Shown here one piece after another: positions 52,393 to 61,990 of a stretch of 64,000 bases of DNA; within the stretch, counting starts at the first letter, position 1; each line of letters starts with the position of its first letter. The notes under the pieces are model-generated. The model saw only the letters and a list, made by a program, of their open reading frames with translations. It did not search any database and was not told where the DNA came from. Made by a program: the position numbers and the translations under genes. Location: positions 2,103,501-2,167,500 of the forward strand of contig NZ_AP026709.1 in assembly GCF_027923765.1 (NCBI RefSeq), in the 5' to 3' direction. This DNA comes from Pseudodesulfovibrio nedwellii (lineage in GTDB: Bacteria; Desulfobacterota; Desulfovibrionia; Desulfovibrionales; Desulfovibrionaceae).

Positions 52393-53643
52393 ATGTCAAG
52401 TATACATATATATTGGGACGAGTCTCATTTTTGGGGATTATTAGTCACACGGGCGTTGTCCGCGTGGGGTATCCCGCATCGTCTTGTACGCGGCCATGAA
52501 ATAGCTGATGGAGCGCTCTCTGGCAAGCTTGGTGACACGCCCAAGGTTCTTATCGTCCCCGGTGGACGCGCCAAAGGCAAGGCAGATCGCCTGACCGCTC
52601 GCGGTATGGATTCCATCCGTAATTTCGTCCACAACGGTGGAACCTATATCGGATTCTGCGGCGGCACAGGAATGGCTCTCAGCGAACCCTACGGGCTGGG
52701 ACTATCGCCATGGACACGTAAAGGGTATAAAAACCGCTTACATCACTTCCTCTCCGGCCATGTTAAAGCCACACTCGCCAGCGAACATTCACTGATTCCC
52801 GAAGGGATGGACACTGCTCTGCTCCCGGTTTGGTGGCCCGGAAGATTTGAACCAAGGAATGATTCCGTGACAGTGTTGGCTCGATACGGCAAACCCGGCC
52901 CCGATTTCTGGGTGGCTGATATCAATCTTTCCACCCTGCCCAAAGGAACCATGACCGACTGGGAAAACCTGTACGGCATCCATTTACGCCCCAATTTCAT
53001 GGAAGGGTTACCCTGCGTCACGGCCAACGATTTTGGCCGGGGCAAAGTCATATTGAGCTACGCTCATCTGGAGACACCCGCTTCTCCACACGCCAACCGT
53101 TGGCTCCAGCATCTTCTGGGCGAAGCTCTGAACGAACAATTCGATAACGGCCCGGTTCCGGCATGGGACGTTGCCGCACGCCCGGAAAACTGGGACGATG
53201 ACATCCTGCAAAATGCCAGAAAGGCTATGGAACAGATCATCACCACAGGCACCGAACACTTTCTGCTGTTCTGGCGCAACCCATGGCTGCTTGGCTGGCG
53301 GCGCGGCATCCCCGGCGCGGGCATTAACTCCCTGTATTCACTCATCTGCGAATCCCTAGCCACCAAACCAGACGACAAGACGCTCATCTTCTGGGCCAAA
53401 AATCGTCATCGCTTCAAGGAACTCATGGACTTGCTCATCAACGGCCTGACCGGTTACCTGCTGGCCGAACGGCTCTCCATGACCGTCTTCCACTCCGACC
53501 CGTTGGCAATTTCCAAGGAAAACCTTCGCGAACAACGGCGCGCCCTGTTTGGCATCCCCCCAGAGCCAGGTGGCATTCATGCCGACCTCGTGACACTCCT
53601 TGAAGAACTTTACTGGCACCTCTCCCTACAAGGCGAATCATAA
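52393..53643 (+). CDS. BPL_N (glutamine-amidotransferase-like) domain protein
   Basis: The 416-residue protein has an N-terminal flavodoxin-like amidotransferase fold similar to the BPL_N domain: HIYWDESHFWGLLVTRALS, KVLIVPGGRAKGKADRLT and a nucleophile elbow YIGFCGGTGMALS with the Cys near residue 90. ILSYAHLETP (about 220) and a C-terminal helical region of roughly 180 residues (PWLLGWRRGIPGAGINSLYS) follow, which I do not recognise. BPL_N domains occur in biotin protein ligases and in stand-alone proteins of unknown role. No ligase domain is present here. It diverges from valS. The ribosome site is GAGGGGG. Confidence 0.75.
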   Translation: MSSIHIYWDESHFWGLLVTRALSAWGIPHRLVRGHEIADGALSGKLGDTPKVLIVPGGRAKGKADRLTARGMDSIRNFVHNGGTYIGFCGGTGMALSEPYGLGLSPWTRKGYKNRLHHFLSGHVKATLASEHSLIPEGMDTALLPVWWPGRFEPRNDSVTVLARYGKPGPDFWVADINLSTLPKGTMTDWENLYGIHLRPNFMEGLPCVTANDFGRGKVILSYAHLETPASPHANRWLQHLLGEALNEQFDNGPVPAWDVAARPENWDDDILQNARKAMEQIITTGTEHFLLFWRNPWLLGWRRGIPGAGINSLYSLICESLATKPDDKTLIFWAKNRHRFKELMDLLINGLTGYLLAERLSMTVFHSDPLAISKENLREQRRALFGIPPEPGGIHADLVTLLEELYWHLSLQGES

Positions 53644-53789
53644 CTATTTTTGAAAACATCGGTTTTTTCAAATAATTGCCAGACTCAAGAGTCCTGTGAT
53701 AGATAATCACCGATGTCTTGCACACAATTTCCCCGACCAGTGCGCAGACCTACATTCGTGCAACCTTTCTGTGATTCGCGGTGGAATTA

Positions 53790-55691
53790 ATGGCAGATGA
53801 AAAAGCACTCAAGAAAAACCCGGACGCTCGGTTTCGCTTTGCCCTGTCAGAAGACGGCATGAAACTCGGCGTGAACCGCTATTTCCCGCCAAACGGCGGG
53901 AAGAATCCTAGTGTAGAACTTCTTCGCAAGCAGGTAGCCGAAGCCGGGGTTCAACTTCCCATCGATAACGACGCAGCCCAACGCATCATTGACGCCATTA
54001 CACAAGGCAACGAGTTCAAAGGCATTGCCCTTGTCCGCGGCATTCCTGCAACAGAACCCATGGATGCGACACTCATGGGCCTAGGAGATCTGGAATTCCC
54101 AGTTTTTCCGGGGGACAGATTTATTCGTTTCCGTCAGGCCCAGCAGTCAGGAAATGGACAAACCATTGACGGGCGAGAGTTGACACCAAAGGGCAACTTC
54201 ACGCCGGAAGATCTTTCTGTCGAAACAGGTGAAAACGTCGAGTGGGACCCTATTACCGAGTCCTACGTCGCTCAGATATGGGGCATGGCGCGGGTCAAGG
54301 ACAACGTTGTCTCTGTTGACCCCATCGCACATATTTCAGACGACGCCGTCGTTGTCACAGGGAATCTGCACCATCAAGATTTTAAGGGGACACCCATCAC
54401 CCCGGCACGCATCGACAAGGAAATGCGTGATCTCGGAGTTGTCATTGATCTGGACATGGACCTGCTTGATACAAAACTGGCTCAGGCCAAAGATCTCGGC
54501 ATCCCCCTACAAGATCAAATTTTCGTCAAGGGCGGACATCCTGTTCCAGGACGCGACGGATGGCTGGAATACCTTGTGACCACCCGCGAAACGGCAGGCA
54601 CCGAAGACGAATCCGGCCGTTTGGATTTTCGCAACCGCGGAACCTATCCCATGGTCAACCCGGGACAAATTATAGGCAGACTGCATCCGCCCACCGCAGG
54701 AGAAGGTGGCATCGATATTTACGGCAAGACAATTCCCGCCCATGAAGGAAAAGCCCTGCACGTCCACCTCGGTGAAAATGTCATTGTTCAAGACGACAAA
54801 GTGACATTCGAATCCAAGGCCAAGGGTGTCGTGGTCATGGAAAAAGGAACACTTTCCGTCACTGAATGCCTGATTATCCCCGGCAACGTGGACCTCAACT
54901 CCGGCAATGTGAAAGTCGAACATGGCTCGGTCAAGATTCTCGGCTCAATTCAAGCTGGCTTCTCCGTCTCTGCTCCATTGCATGTCATTGTGGAAGACTC
55001 CATCGAAAGTGCCACAGTCTATGCAGGAGGTCAGGTGGAGGTAAAAGGCGGCATCCTCATGCCGGACGGCGGTCAGATTGTCTGTGATGGCGACGTCATT
55101 GCTGGCTATCTCGCCAATGCCAATATCAAGGCCGGAGGTGATGTTTATGTGGCCAATGAAATCCTGAACTCCACAATTCAAGCTGAAGGCCGCCTTTTTG
55201 CCACTTCAGGCAAAGGCGTTATCAACGGCGGCACGATCCTGACCCGCAAGGGGCATGAGATAAACGAGGTCGGTTCAGAGCTTGGAGTTACGACAGTCAT
55301 CGGCGTATACATGGAATATCAGGAAGATGAAGAACTGCTTCTGGAACGCAAAAAGATCGTCCAAGCCATCAAGAAAATCGACGAGGCCCTCGGCTCGGAA
55401 CCGCCAAAAGCTATTCTCTCCCGAACACCCAAGGAAAAACGTCAGGCCGTGGCCGAAGTTCTCAAGCATCGAGCCACTCTTGTCCAACGACGCAAGACCA
55501 TCAACGAACGGATCACAGAATTGGCACTGGCTCACCAGCAGGAAATGGACGGTATCGATATCAAGATCAAACGGCTGGCCTACCCCGGCACGACCATCCA
55601 ATTCGGGAAAAAAGCCAAACAAATCGCCAAACGAATGGAGGCCTGCACGTTCTATTTCAGCTTGAAAGACCGTGACATCGCCATCAAATAA
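53790..55691 (+). CDS. FapA (DUF342) family protein
   Basis: The ATG at 53790 (633 residues; an in-frame GTG lies 9 bases upstream) opens a DUF342/FapA protein. After an N-terminal region come the FapA core: DFRNRGTYPMVNPGQIIGRLHPPTAGEGG, then a right-handed beta-helix-like stretch of Gly- and Val-rich repeats (GNVDLNSGNVKVEHGSVKILG, VEDSIESATVYAGGQVEVKGG, CDGDVIAGYLANANIKAGG), and a C-terminal coiled-coil-like region. FapA proteins are cytoplasmic; some work with flagellar or polymer-related systems, role here unknown. The stop is directly followed by the truA stop on the other strand. Confidence 0.88.
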   Translation: MADEKALKKNPDARFRFALSEDGMKLGVNRYFPPNGGKNPSVELLRKQVAEAGVQLPIDNDAAQRIIDAITQGNEFKGIALVRGIPATEPMDATLMGLGDLEFPVFPGDRFIRFRQAQQSGNGQTIDGRELTPKGNFTPEDLSVETGENVEWDPITESYVAQIWGMARVKDNVVSVDPIAHISDDAVVVTGNLHHQDFKGTPITPARIDKEMRDLGVVIDLDMDLLDTKLAQAKDLGIPLQDQIFVKGGHPVPGRDGWLEYLVTTRETAGTEDESGRLDFRNRGTYPMVNPGQIIGRLHPPTAGEGGIDIYGKTIPAHEGKALHVHLGENVIVQDDKVTFESKAKGVVVMEKGTLSVTECLIIPGNVDLNSGNVKVEHGSVKILGSIQAGFSVSAPLHVIVEDSIESATVYAGGQVEVKGGILMPDGGQIVCDGDVIAGYLANANIKAGGDVYVANEILNSTIQAEGRLFATSGKGVINGGTILTRKGHEINEVGSELGVTTVIGVYMEYQEDEELLLERKKIVQAIKKIDEALGSEPPKAILSRTPKEKRQAVAEVLKHRATLVQRRKTINERITELALAHQQEMDGIDIKIKRLAYPGTTIQFGKKAKQIAKRMEACTFYFSLKDRDIAIK

Positions 55692-56438
55692 TCAGTAGGG
55701 ATACTCAACTCGTACAAGGGTCAACCCTTGCGGCGGCACAGTAGCTGGAGCCAATGTGCGATCGCGGGATTCAAGAATGGTCAACACGTCTTCCGGCGTC
55801 AATTTCCCGCGCCCGCAGGCCACAAGACAACCGATCATATTACGCACCATCTGCTTCAAAAAGCCTTTGGCAGTAAACCGCCAGACTGACTCATATTCCG
55901 TGATGCCGGGATGCCGGGAAATATCGTTCACGAGCCGAATGGTTGTTCCAACCACGGTTCCTTTATTCTGGAAAGCAGCAAAGTCGTATTCACCCACAAG
56001 AACTTGCGCAGCCACTTCCATGGCCTCAAGGTCAACCTTTCCACAATTCCACACGAACCGACTACGCTGAGGCAGACAAAAATCTCGCTCGTGCCACAGT
56101 GTATATTCATATGTCTTTGAGCCAGCGGAATACCGGGCATGAAAATCTGACGGAACGACTTCCTGAGAAACCACGCGAACATCCTTGGGCAACAAACCGT
56201 TAAGGCTCCGCCTCCACGGGTGCGCCGCGCATTTCTCCTCGCAATCAAAATGCACCACCTGCCCCAGAGCATGGACACCGGAGTCAGTCCGTCCTGAACC
56301 ATGAACACGAACCGGACCACCCATAATGACCGCAAGGGCTTTTTCAAGCTCTCCCTGCACGGTCCTGTCATTGGGTTGTAACTGCCAGCCACAGTAATCA
56401 GTGCCGTCATAGGCGATAGTAAGTCGAATGCGAATCAT
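55692..56438 (-). CDS. truA: tRNA pseudouridine synthase A
   Basis: The 248-residue enzyme has the TruA sequence: RLTIAYDGTDYCGWQLQPND at the start, GSGRTDSGVHALGQVVHFD (catalytic Asp in RTDxGVHA), GLLPKDVRVV, FHARYSAGSKTYEYTLW and FLKQMVRNMIGCLVACGRG near the end. It isomerises uridines 38-40 in the anticodon arm. Its stop codon abuts the FapA stop with no gap. The upstream 98 bases show nothing recognised. Confidence 0.97.
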   Translation of the reverse strand: MIRIRLTIAYDGTDYCGWQLQPNDRTVQGELEKALAVIMGGPVRVHGSGRTDSGVHALGQVVHFDCEEKCAAHPWRRSLNGLLPKDVRVVSQEVVPSDFHARYSAGSKTYEYTLWHERDFCLPQRSRFVWNCGKVDLEAMEVAAQVLVGEYDFAAFQNKGTVVGTTIRLVNDISRHPGITEYESVWRFTAKGFLKQMVRNMIGCLVACGRGKLTPEDVLTILESRDRTLAPATVPPQGLTLVRVEYPY

Positions 56439-56536
56439 GGGGGTGGGTATACGCTATACAAGGGACATTTGAAAAGTCGCTTTATGGAGCGAATCCGAAG
56501 GGACCGAGGAGCTCTTTTCTGACGTAAAAAGTGGCA

Positions 56537-57286
56537 TTACTTTTTCACGCCGGGACCATATGTTTTGACAAACCACTGTACCTGTCGAGAAATGCCCATA
56601 AGCAAATTGAACTCGTTGCGCCTCAAGTTTATTTTGGAAAAGAACCGCCGCACTGGCAACATCCAGTAATCCGGATTGTCATCCTTAAGAAAATTAATGG
56701 CGAGCAATGTTTCCTGAAAATTATGGAACATGGTTTCCTGCTCCTGAACGGTCGCGGGCCTTTCTTCAGGCGGACCACCCGGGACAAAGGGTGTATCCAA
56801 TGACCGCTTGAAACATTCATACAAAACAACAACCACGGCCTGCGCAAGATTCAGCGAAGTGCCTTCCTGACTTGTAGGAATGGTCATCAAACCGGAGCAA
56901 AGAGCCGTCTCTTCATTGGTCAACCCCTTATCCTCCGGGCCAAAAACCAAAGCGACCCGGCCTCCTCCGCGTAAACGTTCGTCAACAACCCCGGCCAAAG
57001 AATCAGGGGTCAGGATGCCCTTACGCCAGCCGCCGGTCCGTGCTGTCGTGCCAAAAACGGCAGTACACCCATCCACAGCTTGCGCCAACGTTTCGACAAT
57101 GGTCGCGGATTCAAGCACATGGCGAGCATGGACTGTAGCAAGCGGCAAAGCCTTTTCCATATTGAAACCACATGGGGCCACCACCACAAGGTTGGACACC
57201 CCCATATTCAAACAAGCGCGGGCCACCGAACCAATGTTTTCAGGGTATTTTGGTCTGAAAAGAACAACTCTTAATTCTTCAAGCAT
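56537..57286 (-). CDS. trmJ: SPOUT tRNA 2'-O-methyltransferase (TrmJ-like)
   Basis: From the ATG at 57286, preceded by AGGAGGT, the protein has 249 residues. It is a TrmH-type SPOUT enzyme: VVLFRPKYPENIGSVARACLNMG, LVVVAPCGFNME, TAVFGTTARTGGWRKG, VALVFGPEDKGLTNEETALC and IPTSQEGTSLNLAQAVVVVLY. A C-terminal helical part follows. TrmJ methylates the 2'-OH of Cm/Um32 in several tRNAs. The longer frame to 57337 is not family-like. Confidence 0.92.
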   Translation of the reverse strand: MLEELRVVLFRPKYPENIGSVARACLNMGVSNLVVVAPCGFNMEKALPLATVHARHVLESATIVETLAQAVDGCTAVFGTTARTGGWRKGILTPDSLAGVVDERLRGGGRVALVFGPEDKGLTNEETALCSGLMTIPTSQEGTSLNLAQAVVVVLYECFKRSLDTPFVPGGPPEERPATVQEQETMFHNFQETLLAINFLKDDNPDYWMLPVRRFFSKINLRRNEFNLLMGISRQVQWFVKTYGPGVKK

Positions 57287-57598
57287 GTGTACCTCCTCAA
57301 TCAAACAGCGTGAAGGCATGTAGCACACGCCATACAAATAGCAAAAGTGAGGAATTCAACCGCGGTGGAGGTCACGACTTTGACCGTTCAGTCAAAAAAC
57401 CCAATGATATTAAATCCCTAATAAAATCAGTACGTGACAGACCTTAAACAAGAGAAATCCGTTGAAATATTTGGCGTACTGTGCCACAACGTTCTATCGA
57501 TCGAAGAATTTCGTTCGAGGTGTTTTTTACCACGTTATAGATCGATGGTAAAAATAGTTGCGGTCCTTACTAACTTCTGTGGTCCTTTAGGAGGAAAC
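57287..57598. other. Non-coding region upstream of the TAXI binding protein
   Basis: This 312-base stretch separates the divergent trmJ and TAXI genes and holds no supportable gene. It contains a 9-bp inverted repeat TTTTTACCA/TGGTAAAAA at 57524-57554 with a 13-base loop, about 45 bases before the TAXI start. Shorter inverted repeats lie upstream, for example CGAA-4-TTCG near 57503. No clear promoter hexamers could be called. The region probably carries the regulatory signals of the TRAP operon. Confidence 0.5.
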
Positions 57599-58567
57599 AT
57601 GAAACGGATTATCATCCTGGCCCTTGCGCTTGCCGTTGTCCTCGGCATGTCTTTTTCTGCGCATGCGAAAAAACGCTATGTCTTCGGCGGCGGGCCTGCT
57701 GGTGGAACCTTCCAGGTTGTCGCCAACGGTATCCAGGTATTTGAACCTGTCAAAAACAGTGAGAACTTCTCTATCAAGGCGCAGTCTTCCGGCGGCTCCG
57801 TCGAAAACCTTCGCACCACCAACGCCGGTCGTGTTGCATTCTCCACCGTTTATGCCGGTCATGTCTTTCTTGGTCGTAACGGCCAGATGAAAAATGATCC
57901 CCGCAAATACGAAAAAGTCATGGCCGTAGGCTACCTCTATGGTGCTCCTGCCCAGCTTGTCGTACGCAAGGGTTCCGGCATCAAGTCCACAAAGGACCTG
58001 GAAGGCAAGAAAGTCGGTGTCGGCAATGCCGGTTCTGGGGCATTTGCCAACTGTGAACTTTTCTTCACCCACATGGGCGTTTGGGACAAGATCCAACGAA
58101 ACGCCATGGGTTACAATGACGCTGCTCAGGCTTTCGGTAACGAACAGCTCGACGCATTCTGGCTGTTTACCGCTTTTCCGTCCGGCGCTGTCATCATGGC
58201 TGCTCAGACCAATGACATCGAGCTCATTGATCTGGCCGCAGACGCCAATGCCACCGGTTACTTCGAGAAGTACCCCTACTTCGGTAAATTGTCCGTTCCC
58301 GCCGGTACATACCGTGGCGTGGATCAGGACGTTCCCTCCTTCTTTGACTCCGCCCTGCTCGTCGCCAATGCCGATGTGCCTGAAGAAGTCGTGTACGAGA
58401 TGATGTCCGCTGTCTGGTCAGACGCTGGCCTCAAGCACATGCTCGAACAAAAGAAGACCTTCAAGGACATGTCGGTTGCCAACGGCATCAAGGGTATCGA
58501 CCCCAACGTCATCCCTCTGCATCCCGGCGCAATCAAGTTCTGGAAAGAAAAGGGCGTCCTCAAATAG
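57599..58567 (+). CDS. TAXI-family TRAP transporter solute-binding protein
   Basis: From the ATG at 57599, preceded by AGGAGG, the protein has 322 residues with a signal peptide (LALALAVVLGMSFSAHA). TAXI features are clear: YVFGGGPAGGTFQVVANG, SIKAQSSGGSVENLRTTNAG, KSTKDLEGKKVGVGNAGSGAF and FWLFTAFPSG-type segments, then a C-terminal helix region. TAXI proteins deliver substrate to TRAP permeases; the usual ligands include glutamate and other dicarboxylates, but it is not assignable here. The permease follows after a hairpin. Confidence 0.92.
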   Translation: MKRIIILALALAVVLGMSFSAHAKKRYVFGGGPAGGTFQVVANGIQVFEPVKNSENFSIKAQSSGGSVENLRTTNAGRVAFSTVYAGHVFLGRNGQMKNDPRKYEKVMAVGYLYGAPAQLVVRKGSGIKSTKDLEGKKVGVGNAGSGAFANCELFFTHMGVWDKIQRNAMGYNDAAQAFGNEQLDAFWLFTAFPSGAVIMAAQTNDIELIDLAADANATGYFEKYPYFGKLSVPAGTYRGVDQDVPSFFDSALLVANADVPEEVVYEMMSAVWSDAGLKHMLEQKKTFKDMSVANGIKGIDPNVIPLHPGAIKFWKEKGVLK

Positions 58568-58605
58568 ACGACCAATCGGTCTAAAAGACCCTACAGAAAC
58601 TCGGA

Positions 58606-58629
58606 CGGACGGGCCGCAAGGCCCGTCCG
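58606..58629 (+). terminator. Intercistronic hairpin between the TAXI binding protein and the permease
   Basis: A 10-bp stem CGGACGGGCC/GGCCCGTCCG closes a GCAA tetraloop. It has no T run, so it is more likely an attenuator or 3'-end stabiliser that raises the level of the binding protein over the permease. Confidence 0.55.
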
Positions 58630-58756
58630 CTTTCAAGGGCGGGCGGCTATGTCCGATCCCGTGCCCTGTCATATATCATCACTCCCCCCAGGCCTGTGGC
58701 TTCTGGTGGTGTGACGTTCCAACCGCGACCCATCGCGCGGTCGCCACGAGTGTACA

Positions 58757-60685
58757 ATGTACGACAAGTTGACAAAAATTGAGCAATTCTTTTTTGATTT
58801 TCTGTCCGTGGGCTTGGTCCTGTTCTACTCATGGTCCGCCATTTTCGAGCCTGCGGCCACCCAATACCATCGGGGTATTTATGTTATCGTGACCTATATC
58901 CTGGTCTTCCTGATCTACAAATCCAGAAACCTTTTTTTCCGTATAATTGATTACCTGCTCATGGCGGCATCGGCTGTCACCATAGGGTATTGGATCGTCA
59001 ACTTCGAAGCCATCAACTACCGTACAGGTATTGAGACAAATCTGGACCAATGGATGGCCATGGTCGGCGTATTAATCGGCGTTGAACTGGCACGGCGCGT
59101 TGTGGGCAATGTCTTCGTCGTTATCGGCGTGGGCATGTTGATGTTTGGCATGTACGGCGAACATATGCCGGAACTCATTGCCCATGCGGGTGCGTCTTTC
59201 CCTGAATTATGCACCTCGATCTTCTATCGTTCAGACGGCGTATTCGGCATCATGGCGAATGTTCTGGCAACGTATATCATCCTGTTCGTGCTCTTTGGCG
59301 CGTTTCTGGAAAAATGCGGTGCGCAAAAATTCTTCATCGATTTCCCGCTGGCAGCAGTTGGACACAAGATAGGTGGTCCGGCCAAAGTATCGGTCATCGC
59401 TTCCGGCCTGTTCGGGTCCATATCCGGTTCGGCAATCGCTAACACAGTGTCCACAGGCGCATTCACCATTCCCATGATGAAAAAAGCGGGCTTCAAGCCG
59501 CATGTCGCAGGCGGTATCGAACCAGCGGCATCCATTGGCGGCATGTTCATGCCACCAATTATGGGCGCGGGTGGATTCATCATGGCGGAAATGACAGGGT
59601 TGCCCTATTCACACATCATGCTGGTCGCGCTTTTTCCGGCGGTCATGTACTTCTTCTCGGTTTTCGTCATGGTGCATTACGAAGCCAAGAAAAGCGGTGT
59701 CGTGGGTGAAAGGTACAAATACTCCGCCATGCAGATATTCAAGAAGGAGTGGCTCTACACACTGCCACTCATCTTCATCACCATCTTCATGCTTGCGGGT
59801 TATTCCCCCGGCTATTCCGCTATTGTGGGGCTGGCGACATGTATCGGCCTGTCCTTCAAGGATGAAGGCCAACGCATCGACCCGACTCTGCTCTGCATCA
59901 TGGGGTTGATGGTTGTATCCCCATGGCTGGTCAAACTCGTGGGCGCCGCCGGTGGTCCCGAGGCCATGAAGGCCGTCAAACCATTCCTGTCTGGTCGTAT
60001 CCTGTTGCTTTACGGACTAATCATGGCCGCAGGTGTGTATGCCTATCGCAGACAGACCGTATCCGGCATGAAGAACGAACTTGGCGGATTCGTGATGGCT
60101 GCCCGTATGGGAACCATCAACTCGCTCAAAATCGGTGCGACTGTCGGCGTTATCGGTATCATCATCGGCGTGCTGACGTACTCAGGTCTGGTGTTGACCT
60201 TTGCCGACATCGTCATTGAACTGGCAAACGGCAATCTGGTGGCGACTATCCTGCTCATCGCGCTGGCATCGCTCATTCTCGGCATGGGGGTCCCCGTCAC
60301 TGCTGCTTATCTGATCACCGCTGTCGTGGCCGTGCCTGCGTTGACCCATTTGGGCGTCAACGAGGTGGCTGCACACATGATCGTGTACTGGCTGTCGCAG
60401 GATTCCAACATCACGCCCCCGGTCTGCATCGCAGCATTTGCGGGAGCGACCATTGCCAAAGCTAATATGTGGAAGACGGCGTTCACATCATTCAAGTTCG
60501 CCAAATTCCTGTACCTGGCACCCTTCATGTTCGCGTACATCCCGGCCTTCTCTCTGAATGCACCACCACTGCAAATCGTTATGTGGTTCTCCATCATAAC
60601 AGTGTGTGTATTTGCATATTCCTGGTTCATGAGTGGCATCTGGTTCAGCCCGCTGAAAAAAATGTTCGGTGGCGCGTCTACTTAA
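58757..60685 (+). CDS. TRAP transporter fused permease (DctQ-DctM type)
   Basis: The 642-residue protein has the long, fused TRAP layout. An N-terminal group of helices (FFDFLSVGLVLFYSWSAIF and following, DctQ-like) precedes the large DctM domain: FGSISGSAIANTVSTGAFTIPMMKKAGF, EPAASIGGMFMPPIMGAGGF and YSGLVLTFADIVIELANGN. GMGVPVTAAYLITAVVAVPA and SQDSNITPPVCIAAFAGA come from the second half. It should import the substrate bound by the TAXI protein, driven by a sodium or proton gradient in the inner membrane. The start has a weak ribosome site. Confidence 0.93.
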   Translation: MYDKLTKIEQFFFDFLSVGLVLFYSWSAIFEPAATQYHRGIYVIVTYILVFLIYKSRNLFFRIIDYLLMAASAVTIGYWIVNFEAINYRTGIETNLDQWMAMVGVLIGVELARRVVGNVFVVIGVGMLMFGMYGEHMPELIAHAGASFPELCTSIFYRSDGVFGIMANVLATYIILFVLFGAFLEKCGAQKFFIDFPLAAVGHKIGGPAKVSVIASGLFGSISGSAIANTVSTGAFTIPMMKKAGFKPHVAGGIEPAASIGGMFMPPIMGAGGFIMAEMTGLPYSHIMLVALFPAVMYFFSVFVMVHYEAKKSGVVGERYKYSAMQIFKKEWLYTLPLIFITIFMLAGYSPGYSAIVGLATCIGLSFKDEGQRIDPTLLCIMGLMVVSPWLVKLVGAAGGPEAMKAVKPFLSGRILLLYGLIMAAGVYAYRRQTVSGMKNELGGFVMAARMGTINSLKIGATVGVIGIIIGVLTYSGLVLTFADIVIELANGNLVATILLIALASLILGMGVPVTAAYLITAVVAVPALTHLGVNEVAAHMIVYWLSQDSNITPPVCIAAFAGATIAKANMWKTAFTSFKFAKFLYLAPFMFAYIPAFSLNAPPLQIVMWFSIITVCVFAYSWFMSGIWFSPLKKMFGGAST

Positions 60686-60706
60686 GATTAATCAAACAAA
60701 TATAAA

Positions 60707-60732
60707 GGGGGATCAGGGCAACCCGATCCCCC
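60707..60732 (+). terminator. Terminator of the TRAP operon
   Basis: A stem of GGGGGATC and GATCCCCC, extended by GGG/CCC around a CAA loop with one bulge, is followed by TTTTTT. Confidence 0.9.
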
Positions 60733-60811
60733 TTTTTTATGAAAAGAGCAATAAAAAAGACACCCTGAAATTGGAGTGCCTTTGTGCTTTAAATGGTCAG
60801 TATAGTTATAA

Positions 60812-61729
60812 TCACTTTGCTTCGTATTTCACGTCATTGATATGCGTACAATTACGACCGGATTCCTTGCTCAAGTAAAGTTGATTATCGGCTTTCTCCA
60901 CTACGCTTTCAGCTCGTTCGCCGTTTGCGGAAAGGGCCCCACCGATAGACGCCGTGACCTTGATGCGATCATCTTCCTGTTCCACCCAGGAGTGTTCGAT
61001 GAGCATGCGCAGACGCTCTGCGATAACAGCCATTTTCTCGATCGTTGTGTTGGCAATAAAAATAACAAATTCTTCGCCGCCCCAGCGACATGCAACATCC
61101 AAAGGCCTGAGTACAGACCGCAGTGTTTGCGCAACCATAGCGAGGACCATATCGCCGACATGGTGTCCCCACGTATCGTTGACATTTTTAAAATGGTCTA
61201 TGTCCACAAACAAAACACCGAATGGGACACTATTTTCCTGCATGGTCTGATCGAGTCGTTCCATGGAAATATCTGCATAACGTCGATTGCCAATTCCAGT
61301 GAGTTGGTCAGTGAGTATCTCTTTACGAAGCTCTTCTATTTCTTTGAGTATATCAAGATTTTCACCATTGTCGGAAAAGATTTCAACAGCACCGACGATT
61401 TTACCTGTGGAGTCCCGCATGGGAGAAGCTCGGACAAGCACTGGAACGCGGTGTCCAAATTTGTGGTGCATAAAAACACTGGCCTCTTGCTCTTTCCCTT
61501 CTTGCATGGTTGCCAACATGGGACACCCATTCAGACAAAGTTCTGTACCATTACAGTCTACATGGCGCAGGACATGATCAGAACAACTTTTCCCAATCAT
61601 TTCCTTGGCCGAATACCCACTCAATCGCTCAGCGGCTTTATTCCAATATGTAACATTGCGATCCAAATCCAAAAAATAGACACCTTCTGAAAGGGAATCG
61701 AGCAAACCTTTATAAAATCCATCCTCCAT
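60812..61729 (-). CDS. PAS-GGDEF diguanylate cyclase
   Basis: The 305-residue protein has one PAS domain (residues 8-125: LSEGVYFLDLDRNVTYWNKA, LSGYSAKEMIGKSC) and a GGDEF domain (DQLTGIGNRRYADISMERL, FVDIDHFKNVNDTWGHHVGD, CRWGGEEFVIFIANT). An RxxD site (RPLD) lies five residues before GGEEF, so product inhibition is expected. The PAS domain has a cysteine group (C48, then DCNGTELCLNGC) that could bind iron-sulfur, metal or act as a redox switch. It makes cyclic-di-GMP in the cytoplasm. There is no membrane segment. Confidence 0.92.
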   Translation of the reverse strand: MEDGFYKGLLDSLSEGVYFLDLDRNVTYWNKAAERLSGYSAKEMIGKSCSDHVLRHVDCNGTELCLNGCPMLATMQEGKEQEASVFMHHKFGHRVPVLVRASPMRDSTGKIVGAVEIFSDNGENLDILKEIEELRKEILTDQLTGIGNRRYADISMERLDQTMQENSVPFGVLFVDIDHFKNVNDTWGHHVGDMVLAMVAQTLRSVLRPLDVACRWGGEEFVIFIANTTIEKMAVIAERLRMLIEHSWVEQEDDRIKVTASIGGALSANGERAESVVEKADNQLYLSKESGRNCTHINDVKYEAK

Positions 61730-61990
61730 AAGTACCTCTCTTATATTTCAACATGCCGATAAAATCATACGGAAGCAAGAATTGTATCTTTTTAAACAGG
61801 TGCTTGAGAGGATTAAGACCCATTGACTTTGGCCCAACCCACTGATTTGATTGAACGCTCAAACAATAAGTCAGTTGTGCAAGTTGGAATCGGACTCAAA
61901 GCGTTGGTGCACAAAGAAAAATTCTACTTGACGCAAAATGAAAAACACCCTTACCAAAGTTGGCAAACAGAATAATATGGAGGCCTGATC

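Noticed and set aside
57434..57598. In-frame upstream extension of the TAXI protein (55 residues)
   Set aside because: It has no signal peptide at its own start, contains low-conservation sequence and lies before a strong AGGAGG site that fits the later ATG.
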